From a virus: a stretch of 37,767 nucleotides of DNA. The notes beneath the pieces are model-generated. The model was not told the origin of the DNA and made no database searches. It worked only from the letters and a program-made list of their open reading frames with translations. Where the stretch lies: positions 1-37,767 of IMG/VR virus record IMGVR_UViG_3300009499_000021; one strand, given 5' to 3'. Both the position numbers and the translations under genes were made by a program. Shown in pieces: positions 22,076 to 29,135 of this stretch. Position 1 is the first letter of the stretch. Each line of letters begins with the position of its first letter.

Positions 22076-22280
22076 GGTTCTCGACCGGTTCATCGCCAAG
22101 GGGCGGGTCATCAAATATCCCGGGGAGATCATCGATGTGTCCCTGGAGATGGCGCACAGACTCATCCAGAGAGGCATTGTGGAGCCCGCTGACGGCCAGC
22201 CCTTCGAGACGACCGCCGAATATGCTCAGCAGGTCTTAGAGCAGAAGGCCAAGAATGGTGGTTGTAAAGGCTGCCCGTAG
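22065..22280 (+). CDS. Small protein, member 2 of a three-copy family
   Basis: GTG start overlaps the glycosyltransferase-like gene by 11 bases. It shares with the copy at 26860 the pattern VLxRFxxxGxxxxxPGExxxVSxExxxRLxxRGIxxP. Its C-terminal tail is different and ends in cysteines (GCKGC). About half of the core positions match between these two copies. It is a small alpha/beta domain of unknown function, located in the head gene region. Confidence 0.6.
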   Translation: MRVKVLDRFIAKGRVIKYPGEIIDVSLEMAHRLIQRGIVEPADGQPFETTAEYAQQVLEQKAKNGGCKGCP

Positions 22281-22291
22281 AGGAAAAATTG

Positions 22292-22507
22292 ATGCCAATT
22301 TTGAAACATAGGCCATATTATCTCAGGCTTAAAAAGGGTCGAATAGGATGGGAGGCCCACGACGTGCATCTCATAGATGATAACCTTGCTGGCGATGTAA
22401 TTATCTTATCCGTGCCACCACCTGGCAAGTGCAAGATTTTGAATGTTTATTGGGACCCAGACACCGAAAAGGCAGTTTTTGAATACGAGGATGTGCCAGT
22501 AGAGTAA
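22292..22507 (+). CDS. Hypothetical protein, 71 aa
   Basis: Start at ATG 22292, with GAGGAAAAA upstream. It is a beta-rich soluble protein, with no cysteine motif and no membrane segment. The stop is 13 bases before the next gene, behind AAAGGAGGTAAGGC. Base composition is a little lower in GC than the neighbours. No family is recognised. Confidence 0.5.
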   Translation: MPILKHRPYYLRLKKGRIGWEAHDVHLIDDNLAGDVIILSVPPPGKCKILNVYWDPDTEKAVFEYEDVPVE

Positions 22508-22520
22508 AAGGAGGTAAGGC

Positions 22521-22997
22521 ATGGCAACGGCAAGTTTCCAACTAGACCCCAACGCTCAATCATACACCGACGACGAGATCGTGGGGAAGGTGAACACGGC
22601 CACGGCGAACATCAGCCGAGCAAGTTCGGTTGATGCTGCTGCCAGGCCCATTGCGGCTGGCGAAATCGGTGATAACGAGATCGAGGCTGCCGCAGGGATC
22701 GCCAAGTCCAAGTTGGCCGCACTCGACATCGTTGATGCCGATGTCGCCGCAGGAGCGGCTATCGTGAAGACCAAGTTGGCTGCACTTGATATCGTCGATG
22801 CGGATGTTGCGGCTGGTGCCGCCATCGTCGGTACCAAGTTGGCGTCTACCGCTGCCAAGGATAACTTGGATGCCCTGGCTGATACGGCGCGAGGCTACGT
22901 GAAGACGGATCCGCAGTCTGGCGAGTTCAAGGTCATCTCTGTTCAGCGCGACGTTGCTGGCAAACTGGACGTAGACTACGACGACGTTGCTGTCTAG
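22521..22997 (+). CDS. Repeat-containing fibre-like protein, 158 aa
   Basis: Residues about 56-115 have two and a half copies of a 21-residue repeat of the form AAGAAIVKTKLAALDIVDADV, encoded by 63-base direct repeats (anchor positions 22710, 22773, 22836). Similar Ala-Ile-x-x-(S/T)-Lys-Leu repeats are found in phage fibre and head-fibre stalks. The N-terminal part is Asp/Ala-rich, the C-terminal part (FKVISVQRDVAGKLDVDYDDVAV) is beta-rich. It is probably a head or tail fibre shaft protein. AAAGGAGGTAAG precedes ATG. Confidence 0.6.
   Translation: MATASFQLDPNAQSYTDDEIVGKVNTATANISRASSVDAAARPIAAGEIGDNEIEAAAGIAKSKLAALDIVDADVAAGAAIVKTKLAALDIVDADVAAGAAIVGTKLASTAAKDNLDALADTARGYVKTDPQSGEFKVISVQRDVAGKLDVDYDDVAV
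22710..22843 (+). repeat. 63-bp tandem coding repeats
   Basis: The motif beginning AAGTTGGC recurs at 22710, 22773 and 22836, exactly 63 bases apart, with silent and conservative changes. The repeats encode 21-residue units of the fibre-like protein. Copy-number change by slippage would alter the length of the fibre without breaking the frame. Confidence 0.8.
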
Positions 22998-23006
22998 GAG
23001 GTCTAG

Positions 23007-23225
23007 ATGGCAAAACAAGGCGAACAGGTCGCTCACTCCGAATTGGTGGGTGGGGCTGAGACGACCAAGCATTCCCATGCCGCACCCAAACTGAGCGACT
23101 GTGCGGCACCGGACGCCGCTGTGGATTTCAGTCAACAGCAGGCGACCTCTTTGGTCATCGAGAACCGGACGGATGATCCCGTGTCGCCCATGGACGGGCA
23201 GATCTGGCTAAGGACGGATTTGTGA
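23007..23225 (+). CDS. Hypothetical head-region protein, 72 aa
   Basis: Preceded by AGGAGGTCTAG. It is a polar, mostly loop-like sequence with a HSH near residue 24 that could bind metal, and a C-terminal beta-strand region ending in GQIWLRTDL. Such C-termini are typical for phage structural peptides that end a fibre or decorate a head. No family is recognised; function uncertain. Confidence 0.45.
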   Translation: MAKQGEQVAHSELVGGAETTKHSHAAPKLSDCAAPDAAVDFSQQQATSLVIENRTDDPVSPMDGQIWLRTDL

Positions 23226-23226
23226 T

Positions 23227-23817
23227 ATGGGTTGGGTAAGTCCTACTGGCTTTGTTGATGGTGGTGGAACTTGGGCTAGCGAGACGCTTGCCTACGATGA
23301 AGATACTGGAACCTATGCCTACGAAGATATCGGGGCTGCTGGTTGGGGTAATTATCTTGAATTGACCCATTCGGCCATTGATTGCGACAAGGTTCAAATA
23401 TGGTCGGGCAGATCAACGGGCAACATAACCGATATAGAAGTTGATGTCTATTACGATAGTGCCTGGCACAACATTTACTCCGGGCCTGGAACCTTTGATG
23501 CGTGGGTAGAATACCCCGTAGGTAGTACGCAATCCATTAGTGCCTTGAGGGCAAGGTACTACACAGACAAGAAAAGCAGGCAAGCAAGGATTCACGAAGC
23601 CGATTTTAACGAGTTTGAGGCGGCAGCCTATTATCACGGCCTGAAAGTCCAAGGGGAAGGGGAATTGGCTTTGTGCGACGTGGGGAATCATCCATTACGT
23701 TTTCGCAAAGGTGGAACAACCTACGGCATCGAGTTGGTCGCCACCGATGACCCCAACGCCAGCAGGATTCGGATAAAGACGCCCACGGGGATCAAGGCGA
23801 TAAGGAAATACACTTAG
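23227..23817 (+). CDS. Discoidin-like (galactose-binding-like) structural protein
   Basis: Residues about 20-125 have the features of an F5/8-type beta-sandwich: GNYLELTHSAIDCDKVQIWSGR-like strand pairs, ITDIEVDVYYDSAWHNIYSG, then SALRARYYTDKKSRQARIHEADFNEF. Residues 130-196 are a second, compact beta-rich part ending IRIKTPTGIKAI, typical of a structural base. Discoidin-like domains bind sugars. It lies among head and fibre genes, so it may be a capsid decoration or fibre tip binding glycans on cells. Assignment is by motif shape, not a close family match. Confidence 0.55.
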   Translation: MGWVSPTGFVDGGGTWASETLAYDEDTGTYAYEDIGAAGWGNYLELTHSAIDCDKVQIWSGRSTGNITDIEVDVYYDSAWHNIYSGPGTFDAWVEYPVGSTQSISALRARYYTDKKSRQARIHEADFNEFEAAAYYHGLKVQGEGELALCDVGNHPLRFRKGGTTYGIELVATDDPNASRIRIKTPTGIKAIRKYT

Positions 23818-23826
23818 GGGGCATAA

Positions 23827-24927
23827 ATGAACGCTATACTGAACGGCTACCTTGAGGATTGGAGCAGCGGGGTCGTAGACGCCCAGCCCGATGCCTGGGC
23901 CGATTACGAAGCCATCACTGTCGGCGTAGGTTCCAACAACCAAGAATCAACCCAGGTTAAAGAGGGAGTCTATGCCCTGCGAATTGATGTTGCTGGATTA
24001 GCCGCCGCCGATTACAAAGGGATAGAGCAACCCATTCTAGCCAGGCTTATCAAGGGCGATTCCTATATCTTGTCGGGCTGGGTAAAGAATGCGTTAATAA
24101 CGAACGGCAAGGTGCAATTCTACGTGGTCGGCGCAGTGTTGGGAACCGCCTATGCGTTGGATTCCGGGGTAGCCAATGCCGATTATACCCTTTGTTCCAT
24201 TGCCTTCACCGTGCCCCTTCTTGAAACTTCGCTTTCTGTCTTTTGTGTAGTGAAACCGACCGCCCCAGCGTGTTCGGGCACGGCCTATTTCGATAACCTG
24301 ATTATTGAGGCAAGAGTCGAATGCAACTACTGCGAGCCAGCCGACATTAAGGCTCACATGGAAGTGCAATGGACGAGCGGGGGTAAGGTCGATGTGTTGC
24401 TAGATGACCTCATTGCCTCCGCCTCGCGCCTGATAGACAACGAACTCCATTGGCCCGATTGCCACTTTGCCGCGGGCGACCTCACGGACCAGACACGATA
24501 CTTCGACACTCAGGCCGGATCCGAGATGTGGATACCCCGGTGCATAAGCATCACCACATTCAAGATAGATACGAACGGCGACGGGACGTATGACCAAACC
24601 TGGACGCAAGGCACCCACTTCGTGGTCTGGCCTTACGACCAGACTTACTTCGACAAGATCATCGTCAAGGAAGGCGCGAGCAGGTCATTCCCCACCGGCC
24701 AGAGGCGCTTGGAGATAGTGGGCAAATTCGGAGGCTATAGCGTGCCGCCCCAGAAGATCAAGGAGGCCTGCGTCATCACCGTCGCCCGTTGGCTCAAACG
24801 GGCACAGCAGATGTACCAGGACACGGGGGCCATCGTGGAGTTGGGCCAGTTGACCTACACCAAGGCACTCGATCCCGATGTGCAGGAGATACTGCGGGTG
24901 ACGGCGAGGAGGATTGTCATTGGCTGA
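23827..24927 (+). CDS. Head-tail connector with fused carbohydrate-binding-like domain
   Basis: Residues about 1-165 form a beta-sandwich with the pattern ILNGYLEDW...PDAW...NNQESTQVKEGVYALRIDV...YILSGWVKN...YTLCSIAFTVP...CSGTAYFDNLIIEA, which matches the CBM4/9-like domains that also occur twice in the tail protein at 29132. Residues about 170-366 look like a gp6-type head-tail connector: EPADIKAHMEVQW...LLDDLIASASRLIDNELHW...GQRRLEIVGKFGGYSVPPQKIKEACVITVARWLKRAQQMY. Connectors normally lack any sugar-binding domain; this fusion would place it at the neck of the virion. Confidence 0.72.
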   Translation: MNAILNGYLEDWSSGVVDAQPDAWADYEAITVGVGSNNQESTQVKEGVYALRIDVAGLAAADYKGIEQPILARLIKGDSYILSGWVKNALITNGKVQFYVVGAVLGTAYALDSGVANADYTLCSIAFTVPLLETSLSVFCVVKPTAPACSGTAYFDNLIIEARVECNYCEPADIKAHMEVQWTSGGKVDVLLDDLIASASRLIDNELHWPDCHFAAGDLTDQTRYFDTQAGSEMWIPRCISITTFKIDTNGDGTYDQTWTQGTHFVVWPYDQTYFDKIIVKEGASRSFPTGQRRLEIVGKFGGYSVPPQKIKEACVITVARWLKRAQQMYQDTGAIVELGQLTYTKALDPDVQEILRVTARRIVIG

Positions 24928-25306
24928 ACCGGGTATCGTTCTCGAAGTGGAAGGGCTCAAGGAATTACAAGAAGCCCTAAAGAAGTTTCCGAAGGATTGG
25001 GAAAAGATAGCCAGGCAATCGTTGGGGCCCGGGCTAAGTGTGTTTGAAGCAGAAGCCAAGGTAGAAGCCCCGGTAGACGAGGGCACGCTGCAATCTAGCA
25101 TCGGCTCTGAAATAGTCCGTGGGCCTGGCTCGGAGATCATCGGGAAGGTCGGAAGTAGCCTTGACTATGCAATCCACCAAGAATACGGCACGATCTACCA
25201 GCCAGGCAAGCCTTATCTACGACCCACTCTGAAGAAGTATGGGGGCAAGGTAGTCAAGATGTTCGAGGAAGGCATCTCTAAGGCGCTCAAGAGGCTTCTA
25301 GGATGA
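24920..25306 (+). CDS. HK97 gp10-like tail/neck protein
   Basis: Predicted structural protein with the gp10-family form: LEVEGLKELQEALKKFPKDWEKIARQSLGPGLSVFEAEAKVEAPVDEGTLQSSIG, then ALDYAIHQEYGTIYQPGKPYLRPTL, where the VDEGTLQSSI and EYGT...PYLRP features are characteristic. Start is the TTG at 24920, seven bases after AGGAGG; another TTG at 24914 is too close to that site. It overlaps the connector gene by eight bases. These proteins help close the neck or join the tail. Confidence 0.8.
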   Translation: MAEPGIVLEVEGLKELQEALKKFPKDWEKIARQSLGPGLSVFEAEAKVEAPVDEGTLQSSIGSEIVRGPGSEIIGKVGSSLDYAIHQEYGTIYQPGKPYLRPTLKKYGGKVVKMFEEGISKALKRLLG

Positions 25307-25755
25307 GCCTACCTTTGATATTGACGGCGAGTGCAGCCCTGGAGAATGCGAACCTGGCTGCCTTGGGTATCAACTACGCCTACGACGAGCCGCCGGAGGC
25401 GTTGGATGTCCACAACCTGCCCGTCGCCGTGCGGTACTCGGAAGGGGCTCCACAGATGTCGGCTTCCCGCCTACTGGGGCGCTACAACATCTACCATTTC
25501 AAGATAGAGGTGCATTTCCCCAGGGGGGTCTTGCAAGAAGCGGTGAAATTGACCTTGCCGTGCATCAGGGCATACCAGGACCTCTATGCTGGGAACCTGA
25601 GCATCAGCACGACATGCGATGTGAGTGGCTTCAGGGAGCCCGCCTTCGAGGGGCCGGTGCTTTTGAGGTATAAGGAAGGAATGCCCGTGACGGTAGGCAT
25701 AATCTTCTACCTATGGGCCAAAGAGATGTTGGACGATATAACGGTCAACCTATAA
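25303..25755 (+). CDS. Tail terminator/completion-like protein
   Basis: A 150-residue protein in the place where tail terminator or minor tail U-like proteins are encoded, between gp10-like and major tail protein genes. It has an alternating alpha/beta pattern with a central region LGRYNIYHFKIEVHFPRGVLQEAVKLTLPCIRAYQDLYAG typical of these ring-forming proteins. Start overlaps the upstream stop by four bases. The identification is largely by position and form. Confidence 0.65.
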   Translation: MSLPLILTASAALENANLAALGINYAYDEPPEALDVHNLPVAVRYSEGAPQMSASRLLGRYNIYHFKIEVHFPRGVLQEAVKLTLPCIRAYQDLYAGNLSISTTCDVSGFREPAFEGPVLLRYKEGMPVTVGIIFYLWAKEMLDDITVNL

Positions 25756-25773
25756 CAGAAAGGAGGTGACAAG

Positions 25774-26850
25774 ATGACTACAGGAGTGAGGGACCTACGG
25801 CACATCGAGATTTCATTTCAGGATACGGTAGTGCCACCCGCGGCGGGCTGGGATACCTGTCAAGTCGCCATGACCGACCGGCTCCTGGGCACCTGCGGGA
25901 TGAAGAAAGTGATTGACCGGGTCTTTCCCACCGAGGCGACGGGGCTGATGTCCGACCACATCATCAATAGGTATTACGATAAGTCGGTCTTGGCCGAACT
26001 GCCCATCAGCACGGGGGACGAGGGGCTGACCTTTATGCAACTCCCCTGGTACTTGAACATGGGCGCGGTTGGGGTCCTTGCGGGCGCAGGCGGGCTTTGG
26101 ACGTTCGCGCCGACATTGACGGCCGCCGACGTGCCCTACCCGGCCACCATCCGCTACGGGGACAACGTCACACCCGCGTGGGAATCGTGCTGCTGCTTCG
26201 CCAGGCAGTTGGTGATAAGCGGGGCGTTCCAAGGACCCTGGAACATGGAGGCCGACATTGTCGGCAGGGACATGGTGGAGCACGCCTTTGAGAGCCCGCT
26301 TCTCCCCTATCCGACGACGACGGCGGGTGCTCCGCTGGAGACTATCCTGGGGCAGATGACGGTGCTCAATCAAGATACGACTTGCGCCTTCGCCGCCCCC
26401 GGGAAGATAGACGGCTACCTCATCGATTGGAGGCTGACTATACCAGGCTTCCACGCCAAGTTCTTCCAAGATGGCCGCCTCGACTTTTCGATCATGGGTT
26501 TGGCCTCCCGGCATTTGACCTTCGAGGCCACGGTCGAGTGGGACAGCGTATTCGCGGCCACGGAACACGCGATCTGGGCAACGAGCCACATGGTGACCCC
26601 AGTCAGCGCGCCGCGCTACTTCCAATTGGTGGCTACTGGCGGCACCCCGGTCGCCATACCACCAGCCGCGGCGAAGGATGTCACCATCAACATGGTGTTG
26701 ATGTACGAGTCCTTCGAGACGCTGGAGGAGCGGGACGGTAATGACATCATCAAGTTCACGGCCCGAACCGCCTACGACGTGGCTTGTGCCGTGGCGAACG
26801 TTGCAGAGTGGGAGATCATAGTCAACAACACCGAGATTACGCTGCCATAG
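25774..26850 (+). CDS. Major tail tube protein
   Basis: 358 residues, beta-rich, between the tail terminator-like gene and the tail assembly chaperone, which is the standard place for the tail tube protein. It has strands such as RHIEISFQDTVVPPAAGWDT and WRLTIPGFHAKFFQDGRLDFSIMG, and a C-terminal region NMVLMYESFETLEERDGNDIIKFTART typical of tube proteins. AAAGGAGGTGACAAG upstream is a near-perfect ribosome site, consistent with high expression. It should form the tube between neck and tip. Confidence 0.75.
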   Translation: MTTGVRDLRHIEISFQDTVVPPAAGWDTCQVAMTDRLLGTCGMKKVIDRVFPTEATGLMSDHIINRYYDKSVLAELPISTGDEGLTFMQLPWYLNMGAVGVLAGAGGLWTFAPTLTAADVPYPATIRYGDNVTPAWESCCCFARQLVISGAFQGPWNMEADIVGRDMVEHAFESPLLPYPTTTAGAPLETILGQMTVLNQDTTCAFAAPGKIDGYLIDWRLTIPGFHAKFFQDGRLDFSIMGLASRHLTFEATVEWDSVFAATEHAIWATSHMVTPVSAPRYFQLVATGGTPVAIPPAAAKDVTINMVLMYESFETLEERDGNDIIKFTARTAYDVACAVANVAEWEIIVNNTEITLP

Positions 26851-26859
26851 GAGGACAGC

Positions 26860-27015
26860 ATGAAAATCGAAGTGCTTAAACGCTTCGTGGAAGGGGGCGT
26901 TCTCGTCAGGCATCCTGGGGAAGTCTTGGAAGTTTCCCCGGAGGTGGGGGAACGACTCGTCGAAAGGGGCATCGCTAAACCTGTCAAGCCCCCCAAGCGT
27001 AAGGAAGTAGAGTGA
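26860..27015 (+). CDS. Small protein, member 3 of a three-copy family
   Basis: 51-residue protein that starts MKIEVLKRFVEGG, with PGEVLEVSPEVGERLVERGIAKP, closely matching the core of the protein at 22065 and more loosely that at 20988. This is the minimal form, with only a short basic tail. GGAGGACAGC precedes ATG. It sits between the major tail gene and the chaperone gene. Three copies in head and tail parts suggest a structural or assembly role. Confidence 0.6.
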   Translation: MKIEVLKRFVEGGVLVRHPGEVLEVSPEVGERLVERGIAKPVKPPKRKEVE

Positions 27016-27038
27016 GAACCGCCTATTAGGAGGGTAGG

Positions 27039-27494
27039 ATGACTAAGAAGAAAACAAAGGCCAAGGCTCGTTCGGTTTCGGTCAAGGCGGGGGTTGTTCG
27101 TATTCCATCGAATGGCCTTGAAACCCAAGAGGAAGGGTGGGTAGAAATGCACGCCTATCTTAAGACTATCCACCTTCCCTACTTCCAAGGTTTGGATTTG
27201 AGTATTTTACAGAAAGTCCTCGATGAGGAGGTATCGCCCTTTGATGAAGACTATGAGCCTGCCCTGGAGCGCAAAGAACGGGCGATGCGCGTTATTCACC
27301 GGTTGCTTTCGGTCTTCGTCTTGGACTGGAACTGGGTTTATCCCGATGGCGCGGCATATCCGGGCCCGTGCAAGAACATAGAGGCGTTCGAACTTCTCCA
27401 ACTTAACGAGTTCGAGTGGCTGTTCGCACGGATGGGCGAAGTGATTGCCGAAGAGGAAATCGCCATCCCAAAATCGAGCGACATGCCCTCATAG
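27039..27494 (+). CDS. Tail assembly chaperone, gpG-like
   Basis: Lies just before the tape measure, as chaperones do. Residues 1-25 are basic; the rest is helical and acidic, with ERAMRVIHRLLSVFVLDWNWVYPDG in the middle. A slippery CCCAAAA at 27467-27473 is in the correct frame (ATC CCA AAA), so a fraction of ribosomes should shift -1 and make a longer protein. It binds the tape measure during tail assembly. The unshifted product is 151 residues. Confidence 0.75.
   Translation: MTKKKTKAKARSVSVKAGVVRIPSNGLETQEEGWVEMHAYLKTIHLPYFQGLDLSILQKVLDEEVSPFDEDYEPALERKERAMRVIHRLLSVFVLDWNWVYPDGAAYPGPCKNIEAFELLQLNEFEWLFARMGEVIAEEEIAIPKSSDMPS
27467..27473 (+). promoter_or_regulatory. -1 ribosomal frameshift site CCCAAAA
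   Basis: The heptamer C CCA AAA is in frame 0 of the chaperone gene, with CCA at 27468-27470 and AAA at 27471-27473. After a -1 slip, the second reading frame is open to 27670. A GGCG...CGCC stem is possible about 35 bases downstream. The pattern X XXY YYZ fits classical phage G-GT frameshifts. Confidence 0.72.
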
Positions 27495-27670
27495 CGTGGC
27501 TTGACGGCGCGAAGGGCGTGTCGCCGCCGGATTGGGTGATAACCCGGACACTCGCCGAGTTGTGGGGGATTCCGCCCTGGCAAGTGGAACAGGAAGCCCC
27601 CCTAAGATGGGTCATTCGAGAAGTAGAGTTTCTGAGCCTTAGACAAAGGATAAGGGATGCCAGACGTTAA
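27473..27670 (+). CDS. Frameshifted extension of the tail chaperone (GT product)
   Basis: This frame, entered by a -1 shift at CCCAAAA, adds 65 residues (IERHALIAWLDGAKG..., ending RIRDARR) to the first 145 of the chaperone, giving a fusion of about 210 residues. It has tryptophans and a helical C-terminus with LRQRIRDARR. It overlaps the tape-measure start by 14 bases, as is typical. The frame is also open upstream of 27473, so a separate start cannot be completely excluded. Confidence 0.68.
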   Translation: MERHALIAWLDGAKGVSPPDWVITRTLAELWGIPPWQVEQEAPLRWVIREVEFLSLRQRIRDARR

Positions 27671-29135
27671 TATCTTCGTTAAGGCGAAAGACCAGGCTAG
27701 TGCTACTCTAGGCAAGGTCGGCGGTAGCCTTGGGAAATTGGGGAAGGTGGCCGCCGTAGCAGGGGCGGCTGGCGTTGCCGCCCTTGGCGCCATAGCCGTG
27801 GGCGCTACCAAACTAGCCTTAGATGCAGCCAAGTTGGAGCCCGTGCGCATTACCTTTGACAACCTGACGGCTTCGATAGGATCGACCGCCGACGCCATGC
27901 TTCAGAAACTCCGACCCGCGACGATGGGCGTGGTGAGCGATGCCGAGTTGATGAAGGCAGCCAACAAGTTCATGGCCATGGGTTTGGCCGAGAGCGAGGA
28001 CGAAGCGGCCCAACTCGCCGAGATGGCCGTGAAATTGGGCATGGCTATGGGCGAAGAGGCGGGGCCTGCTATGGAGAACTTCGCCTTGATGTTGGCAAAC
28101 CAGTCGATCCCCCGCATGGATACCTATGGCATGTCTTCTGGCAAGGCACGGGAACGCATCGCAGAACTCATGGCCGCCACAGAGGGGATGACCCGCGAAG
28201 AGGCTTTCAAGATCGCCGTGATGGAACAGGGCGCGGAGACTATGAAAAAAGTGGGGGACATCTCGGGCACAAGCGCGGTCACGATGCAGCGCTTCAGCGC
28301 GACTATCTCCAACATCAAAATGGTCATAGGCGAAGCCCTCCTGCCCATCCTCAAAAAGTTCCTAGATTTCCTTGAACCCCTTATAAAATACATCTCTTTC
28401 ACGGTCCAGGAAGGCGATGCGATGAATGATTTTCTCACGAATTTACCCGGACCCATCCAGGCGGTCATCAAAGCGGGTATGCGATTCGGCGAAGTCCTAC
28501 AATCAGTTGCCGCATGGATAAGGGACACCTTGGTTCCCGCCATTCAACGATTGTTTGAATGGCTCGCGGATAATTTGAGACCTGTCTTCAAGGAATTTGC
28601 CGAAGAGATGGGGCCCCGCTTCAAGGCCACACTTGAAACCATCGGCACCTTCATTCGTGAAACCCTCGTCCCCGCATTGAGAAACTTCTGGGAACGCACA
28701 GAGGGTATCCGCGAATCCATCATCTCGTTCATGGGCTCTGCCGCCGTCCAGGGGCTCAGGGCGTTCTTGAAGGGCCTGGTAATACTTTGGGACGCGATTG
28801 CGGCTGGCATAAGGGGAGTGGGTAATGTCATCGCTTGGTTGGTAGACAAGATCCGGGAAGTCATCGCCTGGTTCCAGACATTGGGTGACCGGATCCCCGA
28901 TTGGCTCAAGCCTGGTAGCGCATCTCCCCTTGAAATAAGCATCAAGGGCATCGCTGATGCGTTCAGCGAACTCAACACCCAGATGATGCTCCAGCCCTAC
29001 ACGGCTAGCCCCGTGACCATCGTGGGTGGGGGAGACAGAACCACGAACATCAATCTAGGAGGGGTTTACGGAGCCTGGGGTCCCGAAGATGCCATAGAAC
29101 AAGCCGTCAGGGACGCTGCGAGGTATAGTCTATGA
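27657..29135 (+). CDS. Tape measure protein
   Basis: 492 residues: N-terminal helical region with KDQASATLGKVGGSLGKLGKVAAVAGAAGVAALGAIAVGATKLAL (hydrophobic segment at about 23-55), a conserved AAQLAEMAVKLGMAMGEEAGPAMENFALMLANQS-like middle, then helical segments and a C-terminal WFQTLGDRIPDWLKPGSASPLEIS motif. The length would fit a tail of roughly 75 nm if about 0.15 nm per residue applies. It sits inside the tube and sets its length. Start overlaps the chaperone extension and its stop overlaps the next gene. Confidence 0.85.
   Translation: MPDVNIFVKAKDQASATLGKVGGSLGKLGKVAAVAGAAGVAALGAIAVGATKLALDAAKLEPVRITFDNLTASIGSTADAMLQKLRPATMGVVSDAELMKAANKFMAMGLAESEDEAAQLAEMAVKLGMAMGEEAGPAMENFALMLANQSIPRMDTYGMSSGKARERIAELMAATEGMTREEAFKIAVMEQGAETMKKVGDISGTSAVTMQRFSATISNIKMVIGEALLPILKKFLDFLEPLIKYISFTVQEGDAMNDFLTNLPGPIQAVIKAGMRFGEVLQSVAAWIRDTLVPAIQRLFEWLADNLRPVFKEFAEEMGPRFKATLETIGTFIRETLVPALRNFWERTEGIRESIISFMGSAAVQGLRAFLKGLVILWDAIAAGIRGVGNVIAWLVDKIREVIAWFQTLGDRIPDWLKPGSASPLEISIKGIADAFSELNTQMMLQPYTASPVTIVGGGDRTTNINLGGVYGAWGPEDAIEQAVRDAARYSL

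Noticed and set aside
25813-26913. A 366-codon leftward reading frame opposite the major tail protein
   Set aside because: Composition-driven shadow; the forward gene is in normal tail order with an excellent ribosome site.
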